Below are positions 44,160 through 52,287 of a DNA stretch of 64,000 nt, in pieces. Positions within the stretch are counted from its first letter, which is position 1. Each line of letters starts with the position of its first letter. The notes beneath the pieces were generated by a model that saw only the letters and a program-made list of their open reading frames with translations, was not told the origin of the DNA and made no database searches. Both the position numbers and the translations under genes were made by a program. Source of the DNA: Bradyrhizobium campsiandrae (GTDB taxonomy: Bacteria > Pseudomonadota > Alphaproteobacteria > Rhizobiales > Xanthobacteraceae); NCBI RefSeq assembly GCF_014529705.1, contig NZ_JAANIH010000027.1, forward strand, positions 46,805 through 110,804. The letters run 5' to 3'.

Positions 44160-44813
44160 ATGAGTGATCCGGCCCCGATCGTCGCGGTCATCGACGACGA
44201 CATATCCGTCCGCGAGTCCATCCAGGGACTGCTGGAGACGGCGGCGCTGCGGGTCGAACTGTTCGCCTCACCGCGCGAGTATCTCCAGGAAGCCCGCAAG
44301 GACGGTCCGAACTGCATCATTCTGGATGTGCGCTTGCCGGGATCGAGCGGGCTCGATTTTCAGCGCGAGCTGGCCGCTGCCGGCAGTCATCCGCCGATCA
44401 TCTTCATCACCGGCTATGCCGACGTCTACATGTCCGTCCAGGCGATGAAGGCAGGTGCCGTGGAATTCCTGACCAAACCCTACCGCGACCAGGCTCTGCT
44501 GGAGGCGGTGCTCGCAGCCGTTCAGAAGGACCGGCAGAGACGCGTTGACGATCACATCGTGGCCGACACCCGACGACGGTTCGAAGAGCTGACATCCCGC
44601 GAACGCGAGATCATGGCGCTGACGGTGTCAGGCCTGCAGACCAAGCAGATCGGAGGAGCCGCCGGAATCAGCGAAGTCACCGTCAGGGTTCATCGCCGCG
44701 AGATCATGCGCAAGATGAATGCGAGATCGCTGGCCGATCTCGTCAAGATGGGGGAGACGCTCCGGAGTCACGGCATTTCGCTCAAGGCGGACGCCGCCAG
44801 GGAGGACGAGTAG
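44160..44813 (+). CDS. FixJ-type response regulator
   Basis: A 217-residue two-domain regulator. The receiver has VAVIDDDISV, phosphoacceptor D56 (IILDVRLPGSSG) and LTKPYRDQAL. The LuxR-type output has LTSREREIMALTVSGLQTKQ and EVTVRVHRREIMRKMNA. The ATG at 44160 lies 9 bp after the kinase stop; a GTG at 44157 is also possible. It is most likely phosphorylated by the kinase encoded just upstream. No target gene can be named from the sequence. Confidence 0.88.
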   Translation: MSDPAPIVAVIDDDISVRESIQGLLETAALRVELFASPREYLQEARKDGPNCIILDVRLPGSSGLDFQRELAAAGSHPPIIFITGYADVYMSVQAMKAGAVEFLTKPYRDQALLEAVLAAVQKDRQRRVDDHIVADTRRRFEELTSREREIMALTVSGLQTKQIGGAAGISEVTVRVHRREIMRKMNARSLADLVKMGETLRSHGISLKADAAREDE

Positions 44814-44864
44814 CATCCGCGATCACGGCTTCGCGGCCGCTCGGCGGCGCGGCCGTCCCGCCCT

Positions 44865-46184
44865 TTATCCCGTCTTCGTCCCTGTTATCACAGCCAGCGC
44901 CTCGACGAGGCGATCGAGATCGGCCTCATCCGTGAAGAGCGCCGGGGTCACGCGGATGCACTGGCCCTTGGCGACGCCGGCGCGGCGCACCGTCATGATC
45001 TTGTGGCTGTCGCGGAGCTTGGCCACGATCGCCTCGTTGTCGGCCTTGCTGGTCTTGCCGGCGAGACGGAACGAGGTCATCGCGCCGTAGGAGCCCGCTT
45101 CATCGGGCGTCAGGATTTCGAGATCCTTGAAGCCGCGGGCGCGGCTGACCCAATAATCGCGCAAATAGCGCAAGCGCGCCTGCTTGGCCGGAGCGCCGAT
45201 CTGTTGATGCAGCGCCACGGCGGTCGGCACCGTCAGCACGGTGGCGAAATTGACCGTGCCGGTGTGAACGCGCGAGCGGATATCGGTTTCCGCAAAATCC
45301 TCATCGCCCATGGCGCGGTCGATGTCGGCCAGACGGTCCTTCTTGATGTAGAGGAAGCCGACGCCGAGCGGTGCGCCGATCCATTTGTGCAGGTTGAAGC
45401 CGACGAAATCGGATTCGAGATCTTTCACGCGGAAGTCGATCTGTCCCCAGGAATGCGCGGCGTCGACGATAGTGTCGATGCCTTTCGCCTTCGCCATGCG
45501 GGCGATCTCGGCGATGGGCATGACGAAGCCGGTGCGATGGCTGACATGGGTCAGCAGCAGCAATCTCGTCTTCGGATTGGCCTCGATGGCGCGAGCGTAG
45601 GCGTCGAGCACCGCCTGGCGCGTGGCGGGCTCTGGGATGTCGAACTTGACCACGTCGACGCCGCGGCGCGCCTTCAGCGAATTCATCGCATATTGCATCG
45701 AATCATAGTCGAGGTCGGCATAGAGCACGCCATCGCCAGGCTGCAGCCTGTTATAGCCGCCGATGAGGAGCTGCAGCGCTTCGGTCGCACCACGCGTCAG
45801 CGCGATCTCCTCGGGCGCGGCACCGACTGCCGCAGCGACCTTGGCGCGAACGGCCTCGAAATCCGCCCCGACGCGCTCCCGCGCGTAATAGGTGTTCTGG
45901 AAATTGACCATGTCGGACTGGCGGATGAACTCGCGCCTGACAGGCTCGGGCATGATGCCCCAATAACCGTTCTCGAAATTGACGATGTCGGGCGTCACGG
46001 CATAGAGGCCCTTCACGGCGGCCCAATAGGCCTTGTCGGTGGCGATTGCAGCGGCCGAACCGGTCGGCGCCGGCGGAAGGCTTTCGGCGGCCATGGCCGG
46101 TGCGACGAGCGAGGTGGCGGCAGCGGCCACGAGGCTCTTCAGGATCAACCGGCGGTCGGACGAAATCGTTTCAGTCGGATGCAT
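44865..46184 (-). CDS. Tat-exported class V aminotransferase-like enzyme
   Basis: A 439-residue PLP enzyme of the isopenicillin-N-epimerase/cysteine-desulfurase-like class. The N-terminus has a twin-arginine motif (SSDRRLILKSLVAAAATSL) and a cleavage site after APAMA, predicting a periplasmic enzyme. The cofactor region shows TRGATEALQLL near residue 130 and VDAAHSWGQID near residue 240, with Schiff-base lysine K267 in NLHKWIG. The ATG at 46184 has AGAGG at good spacing. Its substrate is unknown. Its C-terminal coding end recurs as a relic at 40562-40619. Confidence 0.84.
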   Translation of the reverse strand: MHPTETISSDRRLILKSLVAAAATSLVAPAMAAESLPPAPTGSAAAIATDKAYWAAVKGLYAVTPDIVNFENGYWGIMPEPVRREFIRQSDMVNFQNTYYARERVGADFEAVRAKVAAAVGAAPEEIALTRGATEALQLLIGGYNRLQPGDGVLYADLDYDSMQYAMNSLKARRGVDVVKFDIPEPATRQAVLDAYARAIEANPKTRLLLLTHVSHRTGFVMPIAEIARMAKAKGIDTIVDAAHSWGQIDFRVKDLESDFVGFNLHKWIGAPLGVGFLYIKKDRLADIDRAMGDEDFAETDIRSRVHTGTVNFATVLTVPTAVALHQQIGAPAKQARLRYLRDYWVSRARGFKDLEILTPDEAGSYGAMTSFRLAGKTSKADNEAIVAKLRDSHKIMTVRRAGVAKGQCIRVTPALFTDEADLDRLVEALAVITGTKTG

Positions 46185-46305
46185 GTCAGCCTCTGCGGTG
46201 CGCGGCGAAAGGAGCCGCAATCAATAGAGCGCGGATGACAAGACAATGACAGCCAGCGATGCGGGCTGGCGGTGAAAATGAAGCGATAGCGGCCGCCGGA
46301 TAATC

Positions 46306-46902
46306 TCACCCCGCCTTGACGCTCGCATCGATCAACAGCTTCGCCGCCGCAAGCGCCGACTGCGCCGGGCCGTCCTCGGATTGCTGGCCGGTGACGTAGA
46401 TGCCTTCGATCAAAAGCAGCAGCGCATCGCCGAGCACGTTCGGCTGCCGCGCGCCCATTTGGCTCGCGAGCTCGCGCAGACGCTTGCGGAACACCTTCTT
46501 GTGGGCCTCGGCGACCTGGCGGGCGGGATTGTCGCGCGCCGGATATTCCACCGCGGCATTGCTGAGGCCGCAGCCACGATAGCCCCTGGCCACCGCGCGC
46601 GGCGCAAGCTGGCCGATATAGGCGAGCACGTGGTCGCGCGCGTTGCTGTAGCTCTTGCCGCCGGGCCGCTCGAAATTCTCCCAGAAGTTCAGATCGTAGT
46701 CGCGCAAATAGGCGGCGGCGAGATCGTCCTTGGAGGCGAAGCTGCGATAGAGGCTCGGTTTCGTCACCCCGGCGCGGTCCACCACCTCGTCGACGCCGAC
46801 GGCCCGGATACCCTCGCGATAGAACAGCTCGCTGGCGGAGGCGCGGATGCGGTCGGCGGCCCGGAGCGGGGCACCTTCGGGCTTTTCGGCTTTTTTCGGC
46901 AT
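46306..46902 (-). CDS. TetR-family regulator
   Basis: A 198-residue TetR-type regulator. The N-terminal helix-turn-helix covers residues 15-65 (FYREGIRAVGVDEVVDRAGV then TKPSLYRSFASKDDL). The C-terminal ligand domain is helical (residues 80-195). It is divergent from an MFS gene, and the 88-bp gap between them is almost filled by an 18-bp inverted repeat. That is the classical arrangement for a TetR repressor controlling an exporter and itself. Confidence 0.88.
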   Translation of the reverse strand: MPKKAEKPEGAPLRAADRIRASASELFYREGIRAVGVDEVVDRAGVTKPSLYRSFASKDDLAAAYLRDYDLNFWENFERPGGKSYSNARDHVLAYIGQLAPRAVARGYRGCGLSNAAVEYPARDNPARQVAEAHKKVFRKRLRELASQMGARQPNVLGDALLLLIEGIYVTGQQSEDGPAQSALAAAKLLIDASVKAG

Positions 46903-46929
46903 CTGGCTTCCACTGCCTCCCAGACAGGC

Positions 46930-46959
46930 TTGACAATGTTACTGACCGGTACGTACTAA
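46930..46959 (+). promoter_or_regulatory. Promoter of the MFS gene
   Basis: TTGACA (46930-46935) and TACTAA (46954-46959) are spaced 18 bp apart, close to the housekeeping consensus. The operator's left arm lies between and over them, so a bound TetR repressor would block polymerase. Confidence 0.6.
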
Positions 46960-46990
46960 TACCGCACCCCCATACGTACCGGTAAGTAAC
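46938..46990. promoter_or_regulatory. TetR operator: 18-bp inverted repeat
   Basis: Arms GTTACTGACCGGTACGTA (46938-46955) and TACGTACCGGTAAGTAAC (46973-46990) match with one mismatch around a 17-bp spacer. Each arm also contains the self-complementary ACCGGT and TACGTA. The right arm ends exactly at the MFS start codon, so binding could also hinder translation initiation or early elongation. Confidence 0.72.
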
Positions 46991-48301
46991 ATGCCCCCAT
47001 CCTCGATTCAACCTGCCTCCGTTCAATCCATCGCCGTCTCCCGGCGGCCGTTCGGCCAACGCTACGCCTTCGTGGTCGTTGCCGTGATCTTCCTGGCGCT
47101 GCTCGCCTCCGCCGGCCTGCGCGCGACACCGGGCGTGCTGATGCTGCCGCTGCAGAAAGCCTTCGGCTGGGACGTCAGCGTGATCTCGTCCTCGGCCGCA
47201 ATCGGCATCTTTCTTTACGGCCTCGCCGGTCCCTTCGCCGCGGCGGTGATGCAGCGTTTCGGCATCCGCCGCACCGTGCTCGGCGCCTTGATGCTGATGT
47301 CGGTCTCGACGGCCATCAGCTATTTCATGACCGCGCCGTGGCAATTGTTCATGAGCTGGGGACTGCTCTCCGGCATCGGCTCGGGCGCGGTCGCCAATGT
47401 GCTCGGCGCCACCATCGTCAATCGCTGGTTCACCACCAATCGCGGCCTCGTCATGGGACTTTTGACCGCGAGCACCGCGACCGGCACGCTGATCTTCATG
47501 CCGGGCCTCGCATCGCTGGCGGAATATGGCGGCTGGAAGCCGGTGGTGCTGACGGTCGCCGCGTGCTGCGCGGCACTGATTCCGCTGGTGTATTTTCTGG
47601 TGCCGGAGCGCCCCTCAGCGATCGGTCTGCGTTCCTATGGCAGCCCGCATGAGGATCAACCGGCCGCGCCGGCGCTGGGAAACCCGTTCGTCGCGGCGAT
47701 CGGCAACCTCGTCCGCGCGGCGAAGACGCAAGCCTTCTGGTTCCTGTTCGCGACCTTCTTCATCTGCGGCTTCACCACCAACGGCCTCGTCGGCACCCAT
47801 CTGATCGCGTTCTGCGGCGACCACGGCATCTTCGAGGTGCAGGCCGCAAGCCTCTTGGCGCTGATGGGGTTCTTCGACCTGTTCGGCACCACGCTGTCGG
47901 GCTGGCTCACCGACCGCTTCGATCCGCGCAAGCTGCTGTTCTTCTATTACGGCCTGCGCGGGCTGTCGCTGATCTACCTGCCCTATTCGGACTTCTCCTT
48001 GGTCAGCCTGTCGGTGTTCGCCGTGTTCTACGGTCTCGACTGGATCGCCACCGTGCCGCCGACGGTGCGCATCGCCAACGAGGCCTTCGGCGACAAGAAC
48101 GCGCCGCTGATCTTCGGCTGGGTGGTCGCCGGCCATCAACTCGGCGCGGCCTGCGCCGCATTCTTCGCCGGCTTCATGCGCTCGTCGCAGGGCGATTATC
48201 TGCAGGCTTTCATGATCGCCGGCGCAACCGGCATCGTGGCGGCGGTGCTGTCGCTGATGATCGGCCGGCGGCCGGTGCAGCCGCAGCTGGCTGCGGCGTG
48301 A
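46991..48301 (+). CDS. MFS transporter (OFA/monocarboxylate-like)
   Basis: A 436-residue major facilitator with about 12 helices. It opens with RYAFVVVAVIFLALLASAGL and shows GLLSGIGSGAVANVLGATIV near residue 121, a pattern of the oxalate/formate/monocarboxylate-type group. It follows the TetR operator directly. The ATG at 46991 has only a weak ribosome site (GGTAAG) within the operator arm. It is likely a substrate-inducible uptake or export system; the substrate is unknown. A strong hairpin lies 27 bp after its stop. Confidence 0.85.
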   Translation: MPPSSIQPASVQSIAVSRRPFGQRYAFVVVAVIFLALLASAGLRATPGVLMLPLQKAFGWDVSVISSSAAIGIFLYGLAGPFAAAVMQRFGIRRTVLGALMLMSVSTAISYFMTAPWQLFMSWGLLSGIGSGAVANVLGATIVNRWFTTNRGLVMGLLTASTATGTLIFMPGLASLAEYGGWKPVVLTVAACCAALIPLVYFLVPERPSAIGLRSYGSPHEDQPAAPALGNPFVAAIGNLVRAAKTQAFWFLFATFFICGFTTNGLVGTHLIAFCGDHGIFEVQAASLLALMGFFDLFGTTLSGWLTDRFDPRKLLFFYYGLRGLSLIYLPYSDFSLVSLSVFAVFYGLDWIATVPPTVRIANEAFGDKNAPLIFGWVVAGHQLGAACAAFFAGFMRSSQGDYLQAFMIAGATGIVAAVLSLMIGRRPVQPQLAAA

Positions 48302-48328
48302 GCACGGGCCATCCCTTCGCATCAAACG

Positions 48329-48362
48329 CCGCGACCTCCCGTCATTCGACCGGAGGTCGCGG
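48329..48362 (+). terminator. Hairpin terminator after the MFS gene
   Basis: Perfect 11-bp arms CCGCGACCTCC and GGAGGTCGCGG with a 12-base loop, followed by TTGACTTC rather than a run of T. It is a strong stem-loop and probably ends the MFS transcript, though the weak T tract makes intrinsic termination less certain. Confidence 0.6.
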
Positions 48363-48423
48363 TTGACTTCAGCCACTACCCTGCCGATGATGCCGCGGGG
48401 ACATTGGAATATCAGGGGCTGGA

Positions 48424-48885
48424 ATGCGTGGTGCCGTGCTGGGGATTTTTGTCGTCGCTGTGTTACTTTCCGGGTGTGCATCTGGTCCAACAGGCAACGT
48501 CGCCCTGACTGACAACGTCAAGCCGGGTGGCTCACGGCTTATCATCTATCGGTCGTCGTCGCTGGGATTTGCCATTATGCCCAACTACGCCATCGACGGG
48601 CGTGTGATTGGCGGCAGTCAGGCCGCTGGCTTCCTGTCGTGCGATCTGCCTCCGGGCCCTCATGAGGTCGCGGTCAACAATCTGCCGCTGAGCAGCACTC
48701 TGTTCGGACAGGGAAGCGAGAAGGTGAGCGTCGATCTGCGTCCCGGCACCACGACCTACCTCGCCGCCCAGCCGCAGATGGGAATCATAACACCCGGCGC
48801 GATCACGCTGATCCAGGTCACTGACAGCCAGGGCCGATCAGACGTCGCCGGTCTGCATCAAAACAATGTCTCGTGCGGCGCCTGA
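48424..48885 (+). CDS. Small lipoprotein
   Basis: A 153-residue lipoprotein. The lipobox VLLSGCAS places the lipid-modified cysteine at residue 18. The mature part shows GGSRLIIYRSSSLGF near residue 35 and DGRVIGG, with a C-terminal CGA. This is the general pattern of DUF2846-like lipoproteins in alphaproteobacteria. It is probably anchored in the inner or outer membrane. It precedes an M48 peptidase gene on the same strand and may be co-expressed with it. Confidence 0.75.
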   Translation: MRGAVLGIFVVAVLLSGCASGPTGNVALTDNVKPGGSRLIIYRSSSLGFAIMPNYAIDGRVIGGSQAAGFLSCDLPPGPHEVAVNNLPLSSTLFGQGSEKVSVDLRPGTTTYLAAQPQMGIITPGAITLIQVTDSQGRSDVAGLHQNNVSCGA

Positions 48886-48913
48886 GCGGAATCACTCCGC
48901 CGTCGCAGTGCGG

Positions 48914-49990
48914 ATGAACCGTCTCGTCTTGAACATCATCCTTCGCCTCGGTCGCTATGCCGTGCTTCCGGTCGTCGCGCTGGCATTCGTGATTCTCGCG
49001 ATCTGGTTGCTGGCCATGGATCGCTACACGATCGCCGTGCTGGCCACGGCGCCCATCGTCTTCTCGATGGTTCTGGGCGCATTGGCGCTCGCGATAGGTC
49101 TGCTACTACTGCCCTCGCGCAAGCATCGGGATTTCGAGGCCGACGAGGAGACTGCGCCGGGCCTTTGGGCGATTTGGAAAGAGCTCGATCCAAGCTTCGT
49201 CCGGTCGCGCCGCACCCTGTTGATCGATACCAGATTCAACGCCTCGATCGGCGAAGTGAGCCGATATGCCGGGCTGTTCGGGCAACACGTCACCATGACC
49301 GTCGGCTTGCCGATGCTGATTGTGCTGGACGAGCCTGCGGTTCGCGCTATTATTGCCCATGAGGTGGCACATGCCGAGCTTCGGCATACCTCGGGAGCCG
49401 TCAACCTCGCGGATTTCATCGCGGCTTCAGAGAACGTCTTCCTCTACGCCAATCCGGAGAGGACAATCACCGGGCGCATCCTGCGGGTGCTGCTCCATTC
49501 CATGCTTGAACGGCTGGAACGGGAATATCGCGCGCTGTCGCGGGAGAACGAGCTTCATGCCGATCTTGGCTCGGCCGCGCGGGTTGGACGCACTGAGGCG
49601 GCGCGTGCCCTGGTGCTAATGGAAGCCTGCGGAACACGCCTCACCGATCTCGTGTACTCTCCCCTGGAGAAGGAGGTGCTCGGTGCCATCAATGCACCGC
49701 GCCCGCCCTTTGAGCGCATCTTCAAGCAACTTGCGGACATCTGGGCGCCGGAGCCAATCGCTGCCGCCGCTAAAGCTGGCCTGACGGGTGAGCACGAACC
49801 CGACTCGACGCATCCGCCCTTCGCCAAGCGGCTCGCCAATCTCGGCTATGACGAGATTCCCGAGATCGACGAAATCAGCACATCCGCTATCGACCAATTG
49901 CTGTCGCGGGATGCGGCAAGAGACATTGCCACGCTTTTCGACGCCGAATGGACCAAGACGGCTCAGGCTTGGGTTACGATCGGCCGGTGA
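48914..49990 (+). CDS. M48-family membrane metalloprotease
   Basis: A 358-residue protease. Two membrane helices near the N-terminus (YAVLPVVALAFVILAIWLL and FSMVLGALALAIGLLLL) are followed by the zinc site IIAHEVAHAEL (HExxH). A further glutamate, in RENELHAD, is the likely third ligand. M48 enzymes cleave or monitor inner-membrane proteins, as HtpX does. The ATG at 48914 was preferred because it starts just before the first helix; an ATG at 48866 would overlap the lipoprotein gene by 20 bp. Confidence 0.82.
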   Translation: MNRLVLNIILRLGRYAVLPVVALAFVILAIWLLAMDRYTIAVLATAPIVFSMVLGALALAIGLLLLPSRKHRDFEADEETAPGLWAIWKELDPSFVRSRRTLLIDTRFNASIGEVSRYAGLFGQHVTMTVGLPMLIVLDEPAVRAIIAHEVAHAELRHTSGAVNLADFIAASENVFLYANPERTITGRILRVLLHSMLERLEREYRALSRENELHADLGSAARVGRTEAARALVLMEACGTRLTDLVYSPLEKEVLGAINAPRPPFERIFKQLADIWAPEPIAAAAKAGLTGEHEPDSTHPPFAKRLANLGYDEIPEIDEISTSAIDQLLSRDAARDIATLFDAEWTKTAQAWVTIGR

Positions 49991-50112
49991 ACCGCGGCGA
50001 CAGGTGCCGATCGGCGATTGATTCCGTGTGATCGCCGGCCAGCGGCCCGTGCAGCCGCAGCGTGACTGGCGGGGGATCTGCCGATCCGCACCACGGGAGT
50101 TTCGCGTCTTGC

Positions 50113-50136
50113 CAATATCTCAAAAATAAGATATTG
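50113..50136. promoter_or_regulatory. Operator palindrome of the toxin-antitoxin operon
   Basis: CAATATCT (50113-50120) and AGATATTG (50129-50136) are perfect 8-bp inverted arms around CAAAAATA, ending 2 bp before the GTG start of the toxin. Toxin-antitoxin promoters are typically repressed at such sites by the HTH antitoxin, alone or with toxin. Confidence 0.62.
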
Positions 50137-50138
50137 AT

Positions 50139-50462
50139 GTGCCGTGGCGAGTTGACATTCTCAACGAAACCGTAGTCGCGGAGATAGCTGCCCTGCCGGC
50201 CGACATGCAGGCGCGCTTTCTGCGACTTGCGGAGCGCATTGTCTCGACCGGTCTGGAAAGACTGGGCGAACCTCACGTCAAGCACCTTGAAGGAAAGCTA
50301 TGGGAGCTGCGACTGACAGGGCGCGACGGAATCGCTCGCGCCCTCTACGTCACGGCAATCGGTCGGAGAGTTGTCGTCGTGCGCGCTTTTGTGAAGAAGA
50401 CGCAGAAGACCCCGCGCGCCGAGATCGAACTTGCTCTACGGAGAGCAAATGAGATCACATGA
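50139..50462 (+). CDS. HigB/RelE-superfamily toxin (phage Gp49-like)
   Basis: A 107-residue protein of the Gp49/HigB-like toxin family. It shows VAEIAALPADMQARFLRLAE near residue 12, then KLWELRLTGRDGIARALYVT near residue 51, and a basic tail KKTQKTPRAEIELALRR. HigB toxins cut mRNA at the ribosome. The start is GTG at 50139; an upstream ATG is out of frame. The toxin gene precedes an XRE-type antitoxin gene, the reversed order typical of higBA. The operator palindrome lies just upstream. Confidence 0.82.
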   Translation: MPWRVDILNETVVAEIAALPADMQARFLRLAERIVSTGLERLGEPHVKHLEGKLWELRLTGRDGIARALYVTAIGRRVVVVRAFVKKTQKTPRAEIELALRRANEIT

Positions 50463-50524
50463 CGATGGCGTTCGAATGTCGACCTTGTCCTGCGCAATTG
50501 TGCGCAATTGATGAAGAGAGCCCT

Positions 50525-50806
50525 ATGACAATTCCATTCGACAAGCTCAAGGCTCGCCTTCTGGCCAACCCGAAGGTCAAGGCCGAGTACGAGGCGCTCG
50601 CTCCTGAATTCGAGATCGCCGCTGAGTTGCTGAGGGCGCGCTTGCGGGCTGGGTTCTCGCAGTCCGAGTTGGCCGCGCGAATGGGCACCAGCCAGTCGAC
50701 GATCGCCCGGCTTGAAAGCGGTCAAACGCTACCGAGCACAAAAACACTTTTGCGCTATGCCGAGGCAACCGGCAGCAAATTCCGGGTCCGACTCTCGGCG
50801 GCTTGA
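50525..50806 (+). CDS. XRE/HigA-like antitoxin
   Basis: A 93-residue protein with a helix-turn-helix at about residues 40-92 (AGFSQSELAARMGTSQSTIA then RLESGQTLPSTKTLLRYAEA). The N-terminal segment MTIPFDKLKARLLANPKVKA is likely to contact the toxin. ATG at 50525 with AGAGAGCCC before it. By family precedent it neutralises the toxin encoded just upstream and represses the operon at the CAATATCT/AGATATTG dyad. Confidence 0.83.
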   Translation: MTIPFDKLKARLLANPKVKAEYEALAPEFEIAAELLRARLRAGFSQSELAARMGTSQSTIARLESGQTLPSTKTLLRYAEATGSKFRVRLSAA

Positions 50807-50980
50807 TGCCGCCCCTCGGATCGACCGGAGCGCCAATGATTTGAAGATTGATTCCGTTAAGGAATTTGAAATATTGTGGTGACGAAGCGGGCCATGTGAA
50901 GGCTCGGTCCGGAGCCTGAGAGTTCGCGTTGCGTCCAGCTCCACCTCAATCAACCCTGACAATCTGTGGCGGCCCGGCGG

Positions 50981-52078
50981 ATGAGCGATTCCCTTCTTGC
51001 AACGGTCGGTGACCATTTCTTCCTCGGGCTGCGGCCGACCAGCGTCCTCGACGATCGCGACCGCGCGCTGCTGCGCGATCTCCGGCCCGCCGGCGTCATC
51101 CTCTACAAGAGCAATTTCCGCCACGATCTGCCGTATCGGGACTGGCTGTCTGTTCACCGCGACCTGATCGCCGCGATTCGCGATGCCTCGCAGCGCGACA
51201 GGCAGTTCATCGCCATCGATCATGAGGGCGGGCGGGTGTGCCGCACACCGGCGCCGATCACGCGCTTCTCCTATGCGGCGCGCTGGGCCGGCACCGCGGA
51301 GCAGGTCGGCGACGCCATGGGCACCGAGCTCGCCTCGCTTGGCTGCAATCTGAATTTTGCGCCTGATCTCGACATTCACTCCAACCCCGCCAACCCTGTC
51401 ATCGGCGAGCGCGCCTTCGGCCGCACCGCCGACGAGGTCATCCAGTCGATGCTGCCCTTCACCAAGGCGATGGAACGCCGCGGCGTGCGCGCCTGCGGCA
51501 AGCATTTCCCCGGGCATGGCGACACGCAGGTGGATTCCCATCACGAATTGCCGGTACTCGATCTCGACCTCGAGCAGATCAAGGCACGCGAGCTGAAGCC
51601 GTTTGCCGCGGCCATCGCCGGCGGCATCGGGATGATGATGACGTCGCACATCCTTTACCGGAAGCTCGATCCCAACGATCCCGTGACGCTGTCGCGCGCG
51701 ATCACGCAAGGGCTGCTCCGCGAGGCGATGAGGTTCGACGGCGTGATCGTGTCCGACGACGTCGGCATGCGCGCGATGGCGGGCCGGTTGGATGCGCCCG
51801 ATTCCGGCGCGCGCTTCATGGCCGCCGGCAACGACATGCTGATGATCTGCTCGCATCTGACCGACACCGAGCGCGCCCGCGTCCTGGCGCAGTCGATCAT
51901 CAACGGCGTCGAAACCGGCAGGCTCGACCCGGCGCTGCTGGCGGCTTCAGCCAAGCGGGTCCGCGCGATGCTCGAGGCTACCGCCCAAAACGAGGTCACG
52001 GAGCTGCCGGATGAGGTGCTCGCCCGCCACCGCGGCGCCGGCGCCCAGTTCGAGGCGGCGACCGTCGAAGTCGTTTAA
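50981..52078 (+). CDS. nagZ: Beta-N-acetylhexosaminidase (GH3, NagZ-like)
   Basis: A 365-residue glycoside hydrolase family 3 enzyme. The signature KHFPGHGDTQVDSHHELP near residue 180 carries the catalytic His-Asp dyad of NagZ, and the VIVSDDVGMRAM segment near residue 256 carries the nucleophilic aspartate. NagZ removes N-acetylglucosamine from peptidoglycan fragments in the cytoplasm during recycling. The ATG at 50981 follows CCCGGCGG; a GTG at 50966 adds five residues. The gap from 50807 holds no gene. Confidence 0.85.
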   Translation: MSDSLLATVGDHFFLGLRPTSVLDDRDRALLRDLRPAGVILYKSNFRHDLPYRDWLSVHRDLIAAIRDASQRDRQFIAIDHEGGRVCRTPAPITRFSYAARWAGTAEQVGDAMGTELASLGCNLNFAPDLDIHSNPANPVIGERAFGRTADEVIQSMLPFTKAMERRGVRACGKHFPGHGDTQVDSHHELPVLDLDLEQIKARELKPFAAAIAGGIGMMMTSHILYRKLDPNDPVTLSRAITQGLLREAMRFDGVIVSDDVGMRAMAGRLDAPDSGARFMAAGNDMLMICSHLTDTERARVLAQSIINGVETGRLDPALLAASAKRVRAMLEATAQNEVTELPDEVLARHRGAGAQFEAATVEVV

Positions 52079-52287
52079 GGACGCAACAAGGCCCGCCCCG
52101 GCGCAAAATCCATCAGCGAAACCAGACGGTCATCAACGCCGGCGACGTTGATCTGGATGTGCTACACGTGCTAGTGTTACACATGGTAGCGGGTAGACCC
52201 TCGCCGCCGTCAACGCCCGGTTGCCTCTCCATACCGAGTGGTCCAATCTCGGAACAGCTGTCTCCGGCATGAAGGCGGCCGGCTGAG

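Noticed and set aside
52160..52200. CTACACGTG and TTACACATG repeats before the RND adaptor as a TetR operator
   Set aside because: The arms are imperfect and there is no regulator gene nearby; position alone is not enough.
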